A stretch of DNA of 64,000 bases, from contig NZ_LMUD01000009.1 of the NCBI RefSeq assembly GCF_009766095.1, forward strand, positions 369,151-433,150, in the 5' to 3' direction. The DNA is from Granulicella sp. S190. GTDB taxonomy: Bacteria > Acidobacteriota > Terriglobia > Terriglobales > Acidobacteriaceae. Below the pieces are notes generated by a model. That model ran no database searches and was not told where the DNA came from. It saw only the letters and a list, made by a program, of their open reading frames with translations. The position numbers were made by a program, and so were the translations under genes. Positions within the stretch are counted from its first letter, which is position 1. Each line of letters begins with the position of its first letter. Shown here piece by piece: positions 1-8,001 of this stretch.

Positions 1-207
1 TACGGCTGCGGCGATGCGCGAGGAGCGGGTCTTTGCCGGGCCGGGCTGTGCAATGGGGGTGAGCGCAGGACCTCCTTGCTGGCTGCGACGGGCGCGGTGG
101 GCGGCGAGGCGCTGCGCTACCTGTTCCTTAAGCGCAAAGGGGGCACCAGCTTCCGTTTCGGCCGTGGCTTCGTCCAGTGATTGCAGATCACGCTGTGCAG
201 AGCTCAT
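1..207 (-). CDS. Hypothetical protein, N-terminal part only (runs off the left edge)
   Basis: An uninterrupted leftward reading frame starts with ATG at 207 and is still open at base 1, giving 69 residues. It begins MSSAQRDLQSLDEA and is polar, rich in Ala, Gln, Arg and Glu, with a basic AAHRARRSQQ stretch and no signal peptide or membrane segment in the visible part. It lies head to head with lptD, so the 48 bp between them would have to hold or overlap both promoters. I do not recognise the family and infer no function. A rightward frame over the same bases (14-268) has no ribosome-binding site and is taken as its shadow. Confidence 0.5.
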   Translation of the reverse strand, partial: MSSAQRDLQSLDEATAETEAGAPFALKEQVAQRLAAHRARRSQQGGPALTPIAQPGPAKTRSSRIAAAV

Positions 208-255
208 TGTGCTCAAATTCAAACTCGCTTCCGTAAAATCGTTTAGCCTCAAAGG

Positions 256-2946
256 GTGGCACGTCTGACAAGTTTTATACCGAACAAACAGGGGCCGAAG
301 ACCTATGGGCAGCGCCGACCGCCTGTGCTGTCTTGCGGGTTGTGGCAGTTGCCTGCAGACTCGGATGCTCGTGGGACGTTTCCCTCGCGCGTCCGGACCA
401 GTGTTTACCTCTTGATAACTATCATGGTGCTCGCGGCAAGTCATCCACATCTGTGGGGACAGCAGGTGACAAGTCAGGCAACCCCCCTTGAGGGAGAGCC
501 GCAGTCGTCTTCAAGTCTGCCGGATGAGCCGGGACGCACCCGTTATCCGGTGGCGGAGGTGTTGCCTCCTACCGATGATACGACCGAAGTTACGACTCAG
601 GAAGATACTCTGTCGCGGAATGGAAGCGTTCTCATTCTGGATGGCGATGTAGAGGTGGACTATAGGGATCGCGTGGTCAAGGCGGATCACATCGAGTACG
701 ACCAGGACACGGGGGATCTAACGGCGACGGGGCACCTGCATGTGAGTGGAGGCGCGAACCACGAAGACCTCACAGCCAGCCACGGCACCATGAATCTGAA
801 GAAACAGACAGCCACTTTTTATGATGTGAACGGCTCCGTCGGGATGAAAAATGGCGGCCACACGCTGACGTATTCGAGCAGTAATCCATTCCTATTTACG
901 GGCCGGATGGTCGTGAGGACTGGGCCGCAGGCTTATGAGATCTATGATGGCTCGCTAACAACATGCCAGCTGCCACATCCGGACTGGATGCTCTACGCAG
1001 GAAAGTTCGCGGTAGACAGCGAGAAGGTGAAGGCGCAGAACAGTACCTTCCGGCTGATGAATATACCCATCTTGTTTCTGCCTTACGTCACGCACCCGGT
1101 GGACTCGGAGCAGAGGCAGTCCGGGCTCATGATTCCTGTGCCGGGTTACTCCTCGACAAAGGGATTTACGTTGGGAGAAGAGGTTTACTGGGCGATCAAT
1201 CGCAGTACGGATCTGACGGTGGGAGCGCAGTACTATTCCTTGCGCGGATGGGAGCAGTCGGCTACGTTTCGCTATCGCGGTCTGGGGAATAACTTTGCGA
1301 AGGCGAGGTACACCGGCCTGCTGGATCGCGGAATATTTACGAATGGGGCGTACTTGAACCAGGGCGGTGAGGATGCCTTATTTACCGGGCGTCATGACTT
1401 TAGCGCCGCAACGCGCGTGGTGGGAGACGTGGAGTATCTGAGCTCGTATGCGTATCGCGAGGCGTTTGCAGAGAACTTCAGCGTGGCGGTGTCGAGCGAT
1501 ATTCTTTCGATTCTGTATGGGGTACATGAGTGGGATGGTTATGCCGCTTCGGCGCGCGTGGACCGTTACCAGGGGTTGAAGATGACGGCGGTAGCCGCGA
1601 CGCCGACCACGCCGGCGACTCCTGAGGAAGAGGTGAGAATCTTCCATGCGCCTTCGCTCGACTTCAGCAGTACGGAGCATGAGATCGGTAGGACCGGGTT
1701 GATGTGGAGCGTGGAAGCCTCACACGCTGGACTATCGCGAGTGCAGCCTAACTTTTCCACCGGAGGTTTGACGCAACGGTTCGATGTACATCCGGAGTTG
1801 TCATACGCGCTGGGCCTGGATGGATGGCGAGTGCGGGCCTCGGTGGGGGCGCGGGAGACGGCTTACAGCAGAAGCCGGCAGGTTCCCTATGATCCGGGCG
1901 CTTTGCCCGTCGAGCTACCGGCCTCATTGAACCGGTCCGATGCGGAGGTTGAGCTAGATCTGCGAGCTCCGGTGGTGGAGCGAACGTTTGATTCGTCCAG
2001 CGTGGAGAAGTTGTTTCACGGCAACGATGTGAAGCATACGATTGAGCCGGAGCTGACCTATCGGTACGTGACCGGAGTCAATAATTTTCTAAGTGCGCTT
2101 CGCTTCGACGATGTCGATATCGTCAGCAATACGAATGAGCTGGAGTATGGGGTGACGCAGCGGCTGTTTCTGCGTCCCGTGAAGAACCGGCCATGCAAAG
2201 AGGCGGCACCGCTGAACATGACGCAAACGCATAACTGGGATGACGACAGCCAGACGGTTCAGACCAGGCAACAGGGTGTGTCAGGAAAAGACTCGCAGCC
2301 CAGCTGCGGCAGTCGCCCGTTGATCAGTTGGCGGCTGACGCAGAAGTACTTCTTCAACGAGAACTTCGGCGGGGCGGTTCTCAACGGACGGCGAAACATC
2401 TTCGATACGACGCTGAACTTCTCAGGGATCGCATTCCTGACTGAGCCGCGAGCAATCTCGCCACTGGTCTCGCGGATGCGGGTGAGGACTTCGTCGCATA
2501 TGGATGTGGAGTGGGACTTCGATCTGGATACCGGAGCCAAGAAATTTACATCCAATAACGTGCTGGTGGACGTGCATGAAAATAACGTCTTCGCCGGCTT
2601 GAGTTACGCGCGGTTGAATGCTCCCGGGCGCTTTTATACGGAGGGGGTGACCTCGGCGGTTTCGAACTTTAACCAGCTGCGGCTGCTGCTGGGGTATGGC
2701 TCTCCAACCAAGCCAGGGTTAGGCGTGGCTGGGAATGTAGGTCTGGATTTGAATGCGAATAACACCGGCCTGGTGCAGTATGGAGCGGTGCAGGGATCGT
2801 ACAACTGGGACTGCTGCGGGTTCAGCGTAGAGGTGAGGAAGTATGAGCTGGGCTCGGTGCGAAACGAGACGACGGAGAGGTTCAACTTTACTTTGCTGAA
2901 TATTGGGACTGCAGGAAATCTGCGCCGCGCAGCGAGCCTGTTTTAA
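256..2946 (+). CDS. lptD: LPS-assembly protein LptD (OstA family outer-membrane beta-barrel)
   Basis: LptD is the outer-membrane translocon that, with LptE, inserts lipopolysaccharide into the outer leaflet. The protein is 896 aa from a GTG start, somewhat longer than the E. coli protein. A hydrophobic export segment lies near residues 50-65 and is followed by a Pro/Ser/Thr-rich stretch. From about residue 120 there is an OstA/LptA-like beta-jellyroll (VEVDYRDRVVKADHIEYDQ), and the rest is a beta-rich barrel. Cys237 (TTCQLPHPDW) and the adjacent pair Cys853-Cys854 (WDCCGFSVEV) match in context the E. coli cysteines that form the essential interdomain disulfide. No cysteine corresponds to the E. 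coli N-terminal Cys31 partner. The first 45 residues are unusual for a signal peptide and no good ribosome-binding site precedes 256, so the start is uncertain. Two oxidative-folding and chaperone genes follow. Confidence 0.88.
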   Translation: MARLTSFIPNKQGPKTYGQRRPPVLSCGLWQLPADSDARGTFPSRVRTSVYLLITIMVLAASHPHLWGQQVTSQATPLEGEPQSSSSLPDEPGRTRYPVAEVLPPTDDTTEVTTQEDTLSRNGSVLILDGDVEVDYRDRVVKADHIEYDQDTGDLTATGHLHVSGGANHEDLTASHGTMNLKKQTATFYDVNGSVGMKNGGHTLTYSSSNPFLFTGRMVVRTGPQAYEIYDGSLTTCQLPHPDWMLYAGKFAVDSEKVKAQNSTFRLMNIPILFLPYVTHPVDSEQRQSGLMIPVPGYSSTKGFTLGEEVYWAINRSTDLTVGAQYYSLRGWEQSATFRYRGLGNNFAKARYTGLLDRGIFTNGAYLNQGGEDALFTGRHDFSAATRVVGDVEYLSSYAYREAFAENFSVAVSSDILSILYGVHEWDGYAASARVDRYQGLKMTAVAATPTTPATPEEEVRIFHAPSLDFSSTEHEIGRTGLMWSVEASHAGLSRVQPNFSTGGLTQRFDVHPELSYALGLDGWRVRASVGARETAYSRSRQVPYDPGALPVELPASLNRSDAEVELDLRAPVVERTFDSSSVEKLFHGNDVKHTIEPELTYRYVTGVNNFLSALRFDDVDIVSNTNELEYGVTQRLFLRPVKNRPCKEAAPLNMTQTHNWDDDSQTVQTRQQGVSGKDSQPSCGSRPLISWRLTQKYFFNENFGGAVLNGRRNIFDTTLNFSGIAFLTEPRAISPLVSRMRVRTSSHMDVEWDFDLDTGAKKFTSNNVLVDVHENNVFAGLSYARLNAPGRFYTEGVTSAVSNFNQLRLLLGYGSPTKPGLGVAGNVGLDLNANNTGLVQYGAVQGSYNWDCCGFSVEVRKYELGSVRNETTERFNFTLLNIGTAGNLRRAASLF

Positions 2947-3018
2947 GCGCGATGGGAGTGGGTGTTCTACAGGCCCGCAGCCTTGTAAATCGCCTCTGCG
3001 TGAGATAATCGAGGTATT

Positions 3019-4005
3019 GTGTTGACTGTTGTGAAGCCTTTCCGAGCCCTGATCTTTGCCTCTATGCTGGCTGCCCTTGGCTGCCACGCACAAACGCCAA
3101 TTAAGACCTCTGCGGAGACTCAGGGAAGGCTTTCTCCCGAGCTTACGCGGCGAGTAGAGGTTCTCATCAGGTCGCGTGCGTCGATCCCTCCCGGTTATCA
3201 GATTCAGGTCGGACCGCGCACCAAGAGCGATGTGCCGGGCTTCGACACGATCAGCGTCTCGTTTTTGGCGGATGGGAAGTCGAGCAAACCTTCGGATTTT
3301 CTGATTTCAACCGATGGGAAGACGCTGGCGCAGTTCAGCAGGTTTGACATCAGCAAGGATCCGAAGCTGTTGGTGAGTGGCGAAGGGCGGCCTTCCCGGG
3401 GAGGACCGGCGAATGCGCCGGTGTTGATCGTCGGATTCGACGACCTGGAGTGCCCGTACTGCGCAAAGATGAATGATCAATTGTTTCCTGCGTTGACGGA
3501 GCGGTATAAGGATCAGGTTCGCATTGTGTATCGCGATTTTCCGCTAGATCAGCATCCGTGGGCGATGCGTGCGGCGATCGATACGAACTGCGTAGGCACG
3601 AAGAGTCCGACGGGATACTGGAACTTGGTGGACTACATCCACGAGCATGCCGGAGAGTTAGGTGGCACGGAGAAGAGTCTTGCCAAAGCGAACGAGACGC
3701 TGGACACACTGACCCGCGCTGAGGGGAAGAAGCAGAATCTGAACTTAGAGACGCTGAATGCATGCCTCGCGAAGCAGGACGATTCGACGATCAAGGAGTC
3801 GATCAAACTGGGTGAGAGCATTGGCGTCGATTCGACACCAGCATTGTTTATCAACGGAGAAAAGGTGGAAGGGGCGCTGCCTCTTGGCGATCTGTATCGT
3901 ATGATCGATAGCGCGCTGATCGCCTCTGGCCAGACGCCGCCGCCGCCACCGACACCAATTCAGGCTCAGCCTCAAACCCCGCCGGCGACCAAGCCCGGCA
4001 ACTAG
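3019..4005 (+). CDS. Exported DsbA-like thiol:disulfide oxidoreductase (thioredoxin fold)
   Basis: The 328-aa protein has an N-terminal hydrophobic export signal ending near ALGCHAQ (a weak lipobox), a roughly 100-residue N-terminal region of unknown function, and then a DsbA/DsbG-like thioredoxin domain. The redox motif is CPYC (Cys145, Cys148) in the context DDLECPYCAKM. The cis-proline loop STPALFING follows near residue 280. The C-terminus is a Pro/Gln-rich tail. The family oxidises or isomerises disulfides in the periplasm, and this domain organisation (Thioredoxin_4) is common in Acidobacteria. It sits between lptD and a SurA-like isomerase, which suggests a role in folding outer-membrane proteins, LptD included (inference). 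The start is GTG 3019; TTG 3022 lies at better spacing behind the GAGGT at 3011-3015 and is a close alternative. Confidence 0.85.
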   Translation: MLTVVKPFRALIFASMLAALGCHAQTPIKTSAETQGRLSPELTRRVEVLIRSRASIPPGYQIQVGPRTKSDVPGFDTISVSFLADGKSSKPSDFLISTDGKTLAQFSRFDISKDPKLLVSGEGRPSRGGPANAPVLIVGFDDLECPYCAKMNDQLFPALTERYKDQVRIVYRDFPLDQHPWAMRAAIDTNCVGTKSPTGYWNLVDYIHEHAGELGGTEKSLAKANETLDTLTRAEGKKQNLNLETLNACLAKQDDSTIKESIKLGESIGVDSTPALFINGEKVEGALPLGDLYRMIDSALIASGQTPPPPPTPIQAQPQTPPATKPGN

Positions 4006-4026
4006 CAGACGACGCAGGAGATGTGG

Positions 4027-5148
4027 ATGCGGAACACTGAGGACATGCAGAGCTTGTCGACCGATACCGAACTTACTTCCGTGCCACGCTCTGTTCGTGC
4101 GGGCTCTGTCTCTGCCATGGTTCTTCTGGCTGCGGGGTTGCTGACAGTAGCCGGTTGCGACCGCGGGCACAGCGCAGATGTCGTCGCGACAGTGAACGGC
4201 CATGCGATTATGCAGCCCGATCTGGATAAAGCGTACAAGGCGCAGCTGGGAGATGCGGCTCAACAACAACAGCAGCCTTCGCCCGAGCAGGCGGACTCGC
4301 TGCGGTTGAATATTCTGCGTGAGTTGATCGATGAAGAAATCGTGGAGCAGCGCGCCACGAAGATGAATTTAACGGCGACCAATGAAGAGGTCGACGCGAA
4401 GCTTGCCGAGATGAAGGCTCCTTATACCGAGGAACAGTTTCAGCAGCGGTTAAAGGCGAGCAATCAGTCGGTCGATGATCTTAAGCATGCGCTGCGACGA
4501 AATCTTACGATCAACAAGCTTCTGAATAAAGAGATCAACTCGAAGATCACCGTAACCGATGCCGATGTGGCGAACTATTACAACCAGCACAAAGCCGAGT
4601 TCAACCTGTTGGAGACGAAGTATCACCTGGCTACGATCCAGGTAACCGATGTGCCTTCGCCTCAGCCCGGCAATCTGCAGGGAAGCAAAGCGACCAGCGA
4701 TGTGGAGGCGAAGAAGAAGATCCAGGCGTTGAAGAACAGACTCGATAGCGGGGAAGACTTCGGCACGATTGCGAGCAACTGGTCGGAGCAGCCCGAGACC
4801 GCGCCCAATGGCGGCGATATGGGCTTCGTGGGCGAATCCCAGCTGCATGCGGATCCTTCGGTCTTTGCCGCGGTGATGAAGCTGAAGGCTGGGCAGGTGA
4901 CCGAGATTCTTCCGTTGCTGGATGGACAGACGAAGAAGCCCGCTGGATATGCGGTCTACAAGCTCATCTCGCGGGATCCTGCCGGGCAGCGGGATGTAAA
5001 CGATCCGCGGGTGCAGCAGGCTATTCGGCAGCAGTTGCGCGACGTACGCTCGCAGTTGCTGAAGAGTGCTTACCTGGAGATGCTGCACGATCAGGCCAAG
5101 GTGGAGAACTTTTTCGCGGAACAGATCTTCAAGACGGACGCTCACTAA
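4027..5148 (+). CDS. Periplasmic peptidyl-prolyl cis-trans isomerase, SurA/PrsA/EpsD-like lipoprotein
   Basis: ATG 4027 lies 6 bases after AGGAG (4016-4020), better placed than ATG 4021, which abuts that site. The 373-aa product has a signal segment with lipobox VAGC, so it is likely a lipoprotein. A SurA_N-type helical chaperone domain follows (about residues 50-170: VVATVNGHAIMQPDLDKAY, with a Gln run), and then one parvulin rotamase domain (about residues 190-330: NGGDMGFVGESQ, FAAVMKLKAGQVTEI). This family folds outer-membrane and secreted proteins. The gene starts 21 bases after the thiol oxidoreductase gene and is very likely cotranscribed with it and lptD. E. coli surA is likewise next to lptD, which supports a shared role, although this protein has one parvulin domain rather than two. 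Confidence 0.87.
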   Translation: MRNTEDMQSLSTDTELTSVPRSVRAGSVSAMVLLAAGLLTVAGCDRGHSADVVATVNGHAIMQPDLDKAYKAQLGDAAQQQQQPSPEQADSLRLNILRELIDEEIVEQRATKMNLTATNEEVDAKLAEMKAPYTEEQFQQRLKASNQSVDDLKHALRRNLTINKLLNKEINSKITVTDADVANYYNQHKAEFNLLETKYHLATIQVTDVPSPQPGNLQGSKATSDVEAKKKIQALKNRLDSGEDFGTIASNWSEQPETAPNGGDMGFVGESQLHADPSVFAAVMKLKAGQVTEILPLLDGQTKKPAGYAVYKLISRDPAGQRDVNDPRVQQAIRQQLRDVRSQLLKSAYLEMLHDQAKVENFFAEQIFKTDAH

Positions 5149-5192
5149 CTTTTCTACTCAATAGAATTCACCTGGTCTCTTCAAGAGGTCTC

Positions 5193-6194
5193 ATGACGCA
5201 GTCGCCTGTGCGGTACGCGATTCTGGGCTTTGGTCACCATGCTGTTCGGCGCTTGTTGCCTGGGTTTGCACGGTGTGAATATTCGACTTTAAGTGGGATG
5301 TGGCGAAGAGATCATGCGGCTGCGCTCGCTAATTGCGCCGAGTATAAGATCCCCCATTGCTTTGCAACTCGCGAGGAGCTTTGCTCTTCTTCCGATGTGG
5401 ATGTCGTGTTGATTACATCCCCGGATGCCATGCACCGTGACGATGCGCTGCTGGCGTTCAAGCACGGGAAGGCTGTGTTGTGCGAGAAGCCGCTGGCGAT
5501 GAGTGCTGAGGAGGCTGAGGAGATCAACGATGCGGCGAACGCTGCTGGATTGCTCTTTGGAGTGGCGCAAAACTTTCGCTATAACCGAGGCCTGGAGTGG
5601 ATGCGGGATCAGATCGCTGCCGGACGAATCGGAAATCCACAACTCGCCCATGCGCAGTATTGCTATCCGGCAACGAACTCCGCGAGGAAGTGGATTACAG
5701 ACGCTTCGCTAGCCTATGGCGGCCCGATTGGAGATGTTGGCGTCCACTGCATCGATGCGCTGCGCTTTGTGTTGGATGAAGATGTGGTGAGCGTGAGCAC
5801 GCTGGCTCGGAAGGATACTTCTTCCGGCGCAGTAGAGGCGATGGCTTCGTTGCAGATGGAGATGACCGGCGAGATCTTCGCTGACGTAACGACGAGCGCA
5901 CGTGCGCAGTATCGGTCTTTGGTGGAGGTGGTTGGCAGTGAGGGGGCGCTGATCGCCGAGGGTGGGCTGACTGTTGATCGGCCTGTGAAGATCGTAGTGA
6001 CCAGGGCTGGTGAGGTGGTAGAGACTCTCACGCTGGACAATGGTGATGGTTACACCCGCATGCTGGACAGCTTTGCTGCAACCCTGCGCGACGGCGGAGT
6101 TTTTGCTGCGACAGGAGATGACGGCGTTCACAATATGCGCGTATTGGACGCGGCTATCAAGAGCTGGCAGAGCGGGGCTCGCGAGATTTTGTAG
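5193..6194 (+). CDS. Gfo/Idh/MocA family NAD(P)-dependent oxidoreductase
   Basis: The 333-aa protein has an N-terminal Rossmann fold with the glycine motif ILGFGHHA (residues 10-17), the family signature CEKPLA (about residue 98), and the GGPIGDVGVHCIDALRF motif (about residues 175-191) typical of the substrate-binding half. Members oxidise or epimerise sugars and cyclitols such as inositol, glucose-fructose or glycosides; the substrate cannot be told from sequence. The start ATG follows AGAGGT by 4 bases. There is no signal peptide, so it is cytoplasmic. It lies 44 bases after the isomerase gene on the same strand and may be read through, but its function does not fit the envelope genes upstream. 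Confidence 0.88.
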   Translation: MTQSPVRYAILGFGHHAVRRLLPGFARCEYSTLSGMWRRDHAAALANCAEYKIPHCFATREELCSSSDVDVVLITSPDAMHRDDALLAFKHGKAVLCEKPLAMSAEEAEEINDAANAAGLLFGVAQNFRYNRGLEWMRDQIAAGRIGNPQLAHAQYCYPATNSARKWITDASLAYGGPIGDVGVHCIDALRFVLDEDVVSVSTLARKDTSSGAVEAMASLQMEMTGEIFADVTTSARAQYRSLVEVVGSEGALIAEGGLTVDRPVKIVVTRAGEVVETLTLDNGDGYTRMLDSFAATLRDGGVFAATGDDGVHNMRVLDAAIKSWQSGAREIL

Positions 6195-6229
6195 GCCGTG
6201 GAAACGCTGTCCTGCCATAGAGCCTTGCT

Positions 6230-7456
6230 TTAGCGCAGGGCTGCGGCAAGTGCTGAGGTTCCACCGTGATGCAGAATGGCCACGTCCCGCTCGGGATTGG
6301 CCGGCTGGTATCTTTTATAGACGCTGATGTGAAAGCAGGACTGCTGGAACTCTTCTTCCACATCGACCTTTCCTTCCTGCACCAGAGGGAGAAGGTAGCC
6401 GCGTAACCATGCGATCTCGGCAAGGGATAGACCGTGCTTGGCAATGTCGATGGCCTGACCCGTGAGGTGAGGTGAGGCGGTATCGCCCTCTGCGGGAGCG
6501 GCGTTGCCGTTGATGTGCATCAGGTGTTGCTGGAACTCGACAGTGCGGACGGCGGAGTTGACCTGAAGCGGAGTGTGAAAGCGCGCGTAGTGAGCGCGAG
6601 CCAGGGTTGCAAGGAACTGCGCGGTCCAGGGGCGGCAGTAGCGACGGTTCACGGGGAGACGGTCGTCCACCTGGATAGCTTCGTTGTCAGGCAGAGCGAC
6701 GAGGAGCCGTTGGCTGCGCATATTCAGAAGGTCGTCGTCATCCTGAATACGGGAGAGGCCGTCGCGGTCTGCGATCTCGTTCTGATGAATGAGGATCTCG
6801 TGTGATCCCTTGAGAGCGGGAGGCATGATCAGCCTTCCGCGCTTGTTGTAAAGGTTCGGCAGGATAACTGGAGTGGAAGCGACCTCTTCAATGCTGGCGA
6901 GTTGCGGCCTCTCCGACTCATGACGGACGACGCTGACAACTGGGACTGGTTTGGCCACAGACACAGGTTTAGAGGTGGATTTGCGCGTCGAAGTGGTGGG
7001 AGCTTCCCGGGTTTCGTTAAGCTCTTCGGGGCGGGAGGCTCCATGGATAGCAACTGCGGCCTGGGTTTCGGACTGCGTGGAGGCAGCTGCTCTGAGGAAG
7101 TCCTGCGAGGTTGCCTTCTTTGGTATAGCTTCGGAGGCTGTCAGTTCTGGCCGTGTGGACTGCGGGGCGGGAACGCCCGCGATGTGCCGCAGATGATGAT
7201 TTCTGGTGGCACGCTGTCCATGAATTCGGACGGTTGCCGGGAGATCAGCTTGAGGAGCGCCGTGATGCTTCGGGCTGTGAGCGTGCGTAGGCTTTGCGGC
7301 GGGTTTGCGTTTGGTGAAATGCTTTGCGGCGAGGGTGGCCACGGTCTTTTTGTGGGCCGGGGTGTGATGCGTCGGTTTGGCCAGGCTGCCGGCAGCGGAA
7401 AAAGACAGAGCCGCGAGCGCCAAAAGGGCCGGTATGGGGGCGTTCAAACGCATCAT
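6230..7456 (-). CDS. Exported DUF5715-like protein with M15-type peptidase motifs
   Basis: The 408-aa protein starts at ATG 7456 (ATG 7453 is equivalent; an upstream TTG at 7486 has no ribosome-binding site). A signal peptide (PALLALAALSFSAAGSLA) is followed by a long disordered stretch of about 190 residues rich in His, Lys, Pro, Thr and Ala, then a globular C-terminus. The C-terminus holds SPHLTGQAIDI (His330 and the Asp 7 residues on), which matches the SxHxxGxAxD zinc motif of M15 D,D-carboxypeptidases, and a second CFHISVY histidine. It also has NSAVRTVEFQQHL, similar to the substrate loop of that fold. I infer a periplasmic peptidoglycan hydrolase. The family name is from memory of DUF5715 and should be checked. 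Confidence 0.72.
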   Translation of the reverse strand: MMRLNAPIPALLALAALSFSAAGSLAKPTHHTPAHKKTVATLAAKHFTKRKPAAKPTHAHSPKHHGAPQADLPATVRIHGQRATRNHHLRHIAGVPAPQSTRPELTASEAIPKKATSQDFLRAAASTQSETQAAVAIHGASRPEELNETREAPTTSTRKSTSKPVSVAKPVPVVSVVRHESERPQLASIEEVASTPVILPNLYNKRGRLIMPPALKGSHEILIHQNEIADRDGLSRIQDDDDLLNMRSQRLLVALPDNEAIQVDDRLPVNRRYCRPWTAQFLATLARAHYARFHTPLQVNSAVRTVEFQQHLMHINGNAAPAEGDTASPHLTGQAIDIAKHGLSLAEIAWLRGYLLPLVQEGKVDVEEEFQQSCFHISVYKRYQPANPERDVAILHHGGTSALAAALR

Positions 7457-7570
7457 GATTTTCGGGGGCGCGGAGCGCCAGAGCAACTCTCACGCTAAAC
7501 GTTGACGGAGGAATATAAAAGTGACGAGGCAGGTTCCGTATACTTGTCGATTAACAGGGAGAAGTCGAGG

Positions 7571-7987
7571 ATGAGAGTTTTTGTAGCGTTGGGGATGGTG
7601 GCGTTGGGGTTGATGGGATGGGGGTTACGTGCGGGAACGGTGCGGGCTGCGGGGCCAGATGAGGCAGCGAAGCCGGAGTTTTACACAACAAAAGTGCAGC
7701 CGATCTTTCAGGCGAATTGCTACCGGTGCCACGGCGGCATGAACCATCGCGGCGGATTGAGTATTCAAACTCGGGCGGGGATGTTGAAGGGTGGACATGA
7801 CGGTTCGGTATTAATTCCTGGAGATCCTAAGAACAGTCTCCTTGTGCGGTTGATCCGGCATGAAGGTCCTGAGAAAGATCCGATGCCGATGCCCCCGAAA
7901 CAGCCGAAGCTCTCGGACGCGGATATCGCCACGGTAGAGCGATGGGTGAAGGCAGGAGCGATTATGCCGGAGGATGCCGAGAAATAG
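7571..7987 (+). CDS. Exported c-type cytochrome-domain protein (planctomycete-type cytochrome C domain)
   Basis: The 138-aa protein starts at ATG 7571; upstream in-frame codons from 7502 give no sensible signal peptide. A signal peptide of about 26 residues precedes FYTTKVQPIFQANCYRCHGG, with one CxxCH haem-binding motif (CYRCH), then GGLSIQTRAGMLKGG and a C-terminal WVKAGA. These features match the PSCyt1/cytochrome_CBB3-like domain that often precedes DUF1549/DUF1553 in Planctomycetes and also occurs alone in Acidobacteria. Here it stands alone. It is probably a periplasmic monohaem electron carrier or redox sensor, but no partner is encoded beside it. It is convergent with the sulfatase gene, 14 bases away. 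Confidence 0.8.
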   Translation: MRVFVALGMVALGLMGWGLRAGTVRAAGPDEAAKPEFYTTKVQPIFQANCYRCHGGMNHRGGLSIQTRAGMLKGGHDGSVLIPGDPKNSLLVRLIRHEGPEKDPMPMPPKQPKLSDADIATVERWVKAGAIMPEDAEK

Positions 7988-8001
7988 AGGCCGTGCAGGG
8001 G

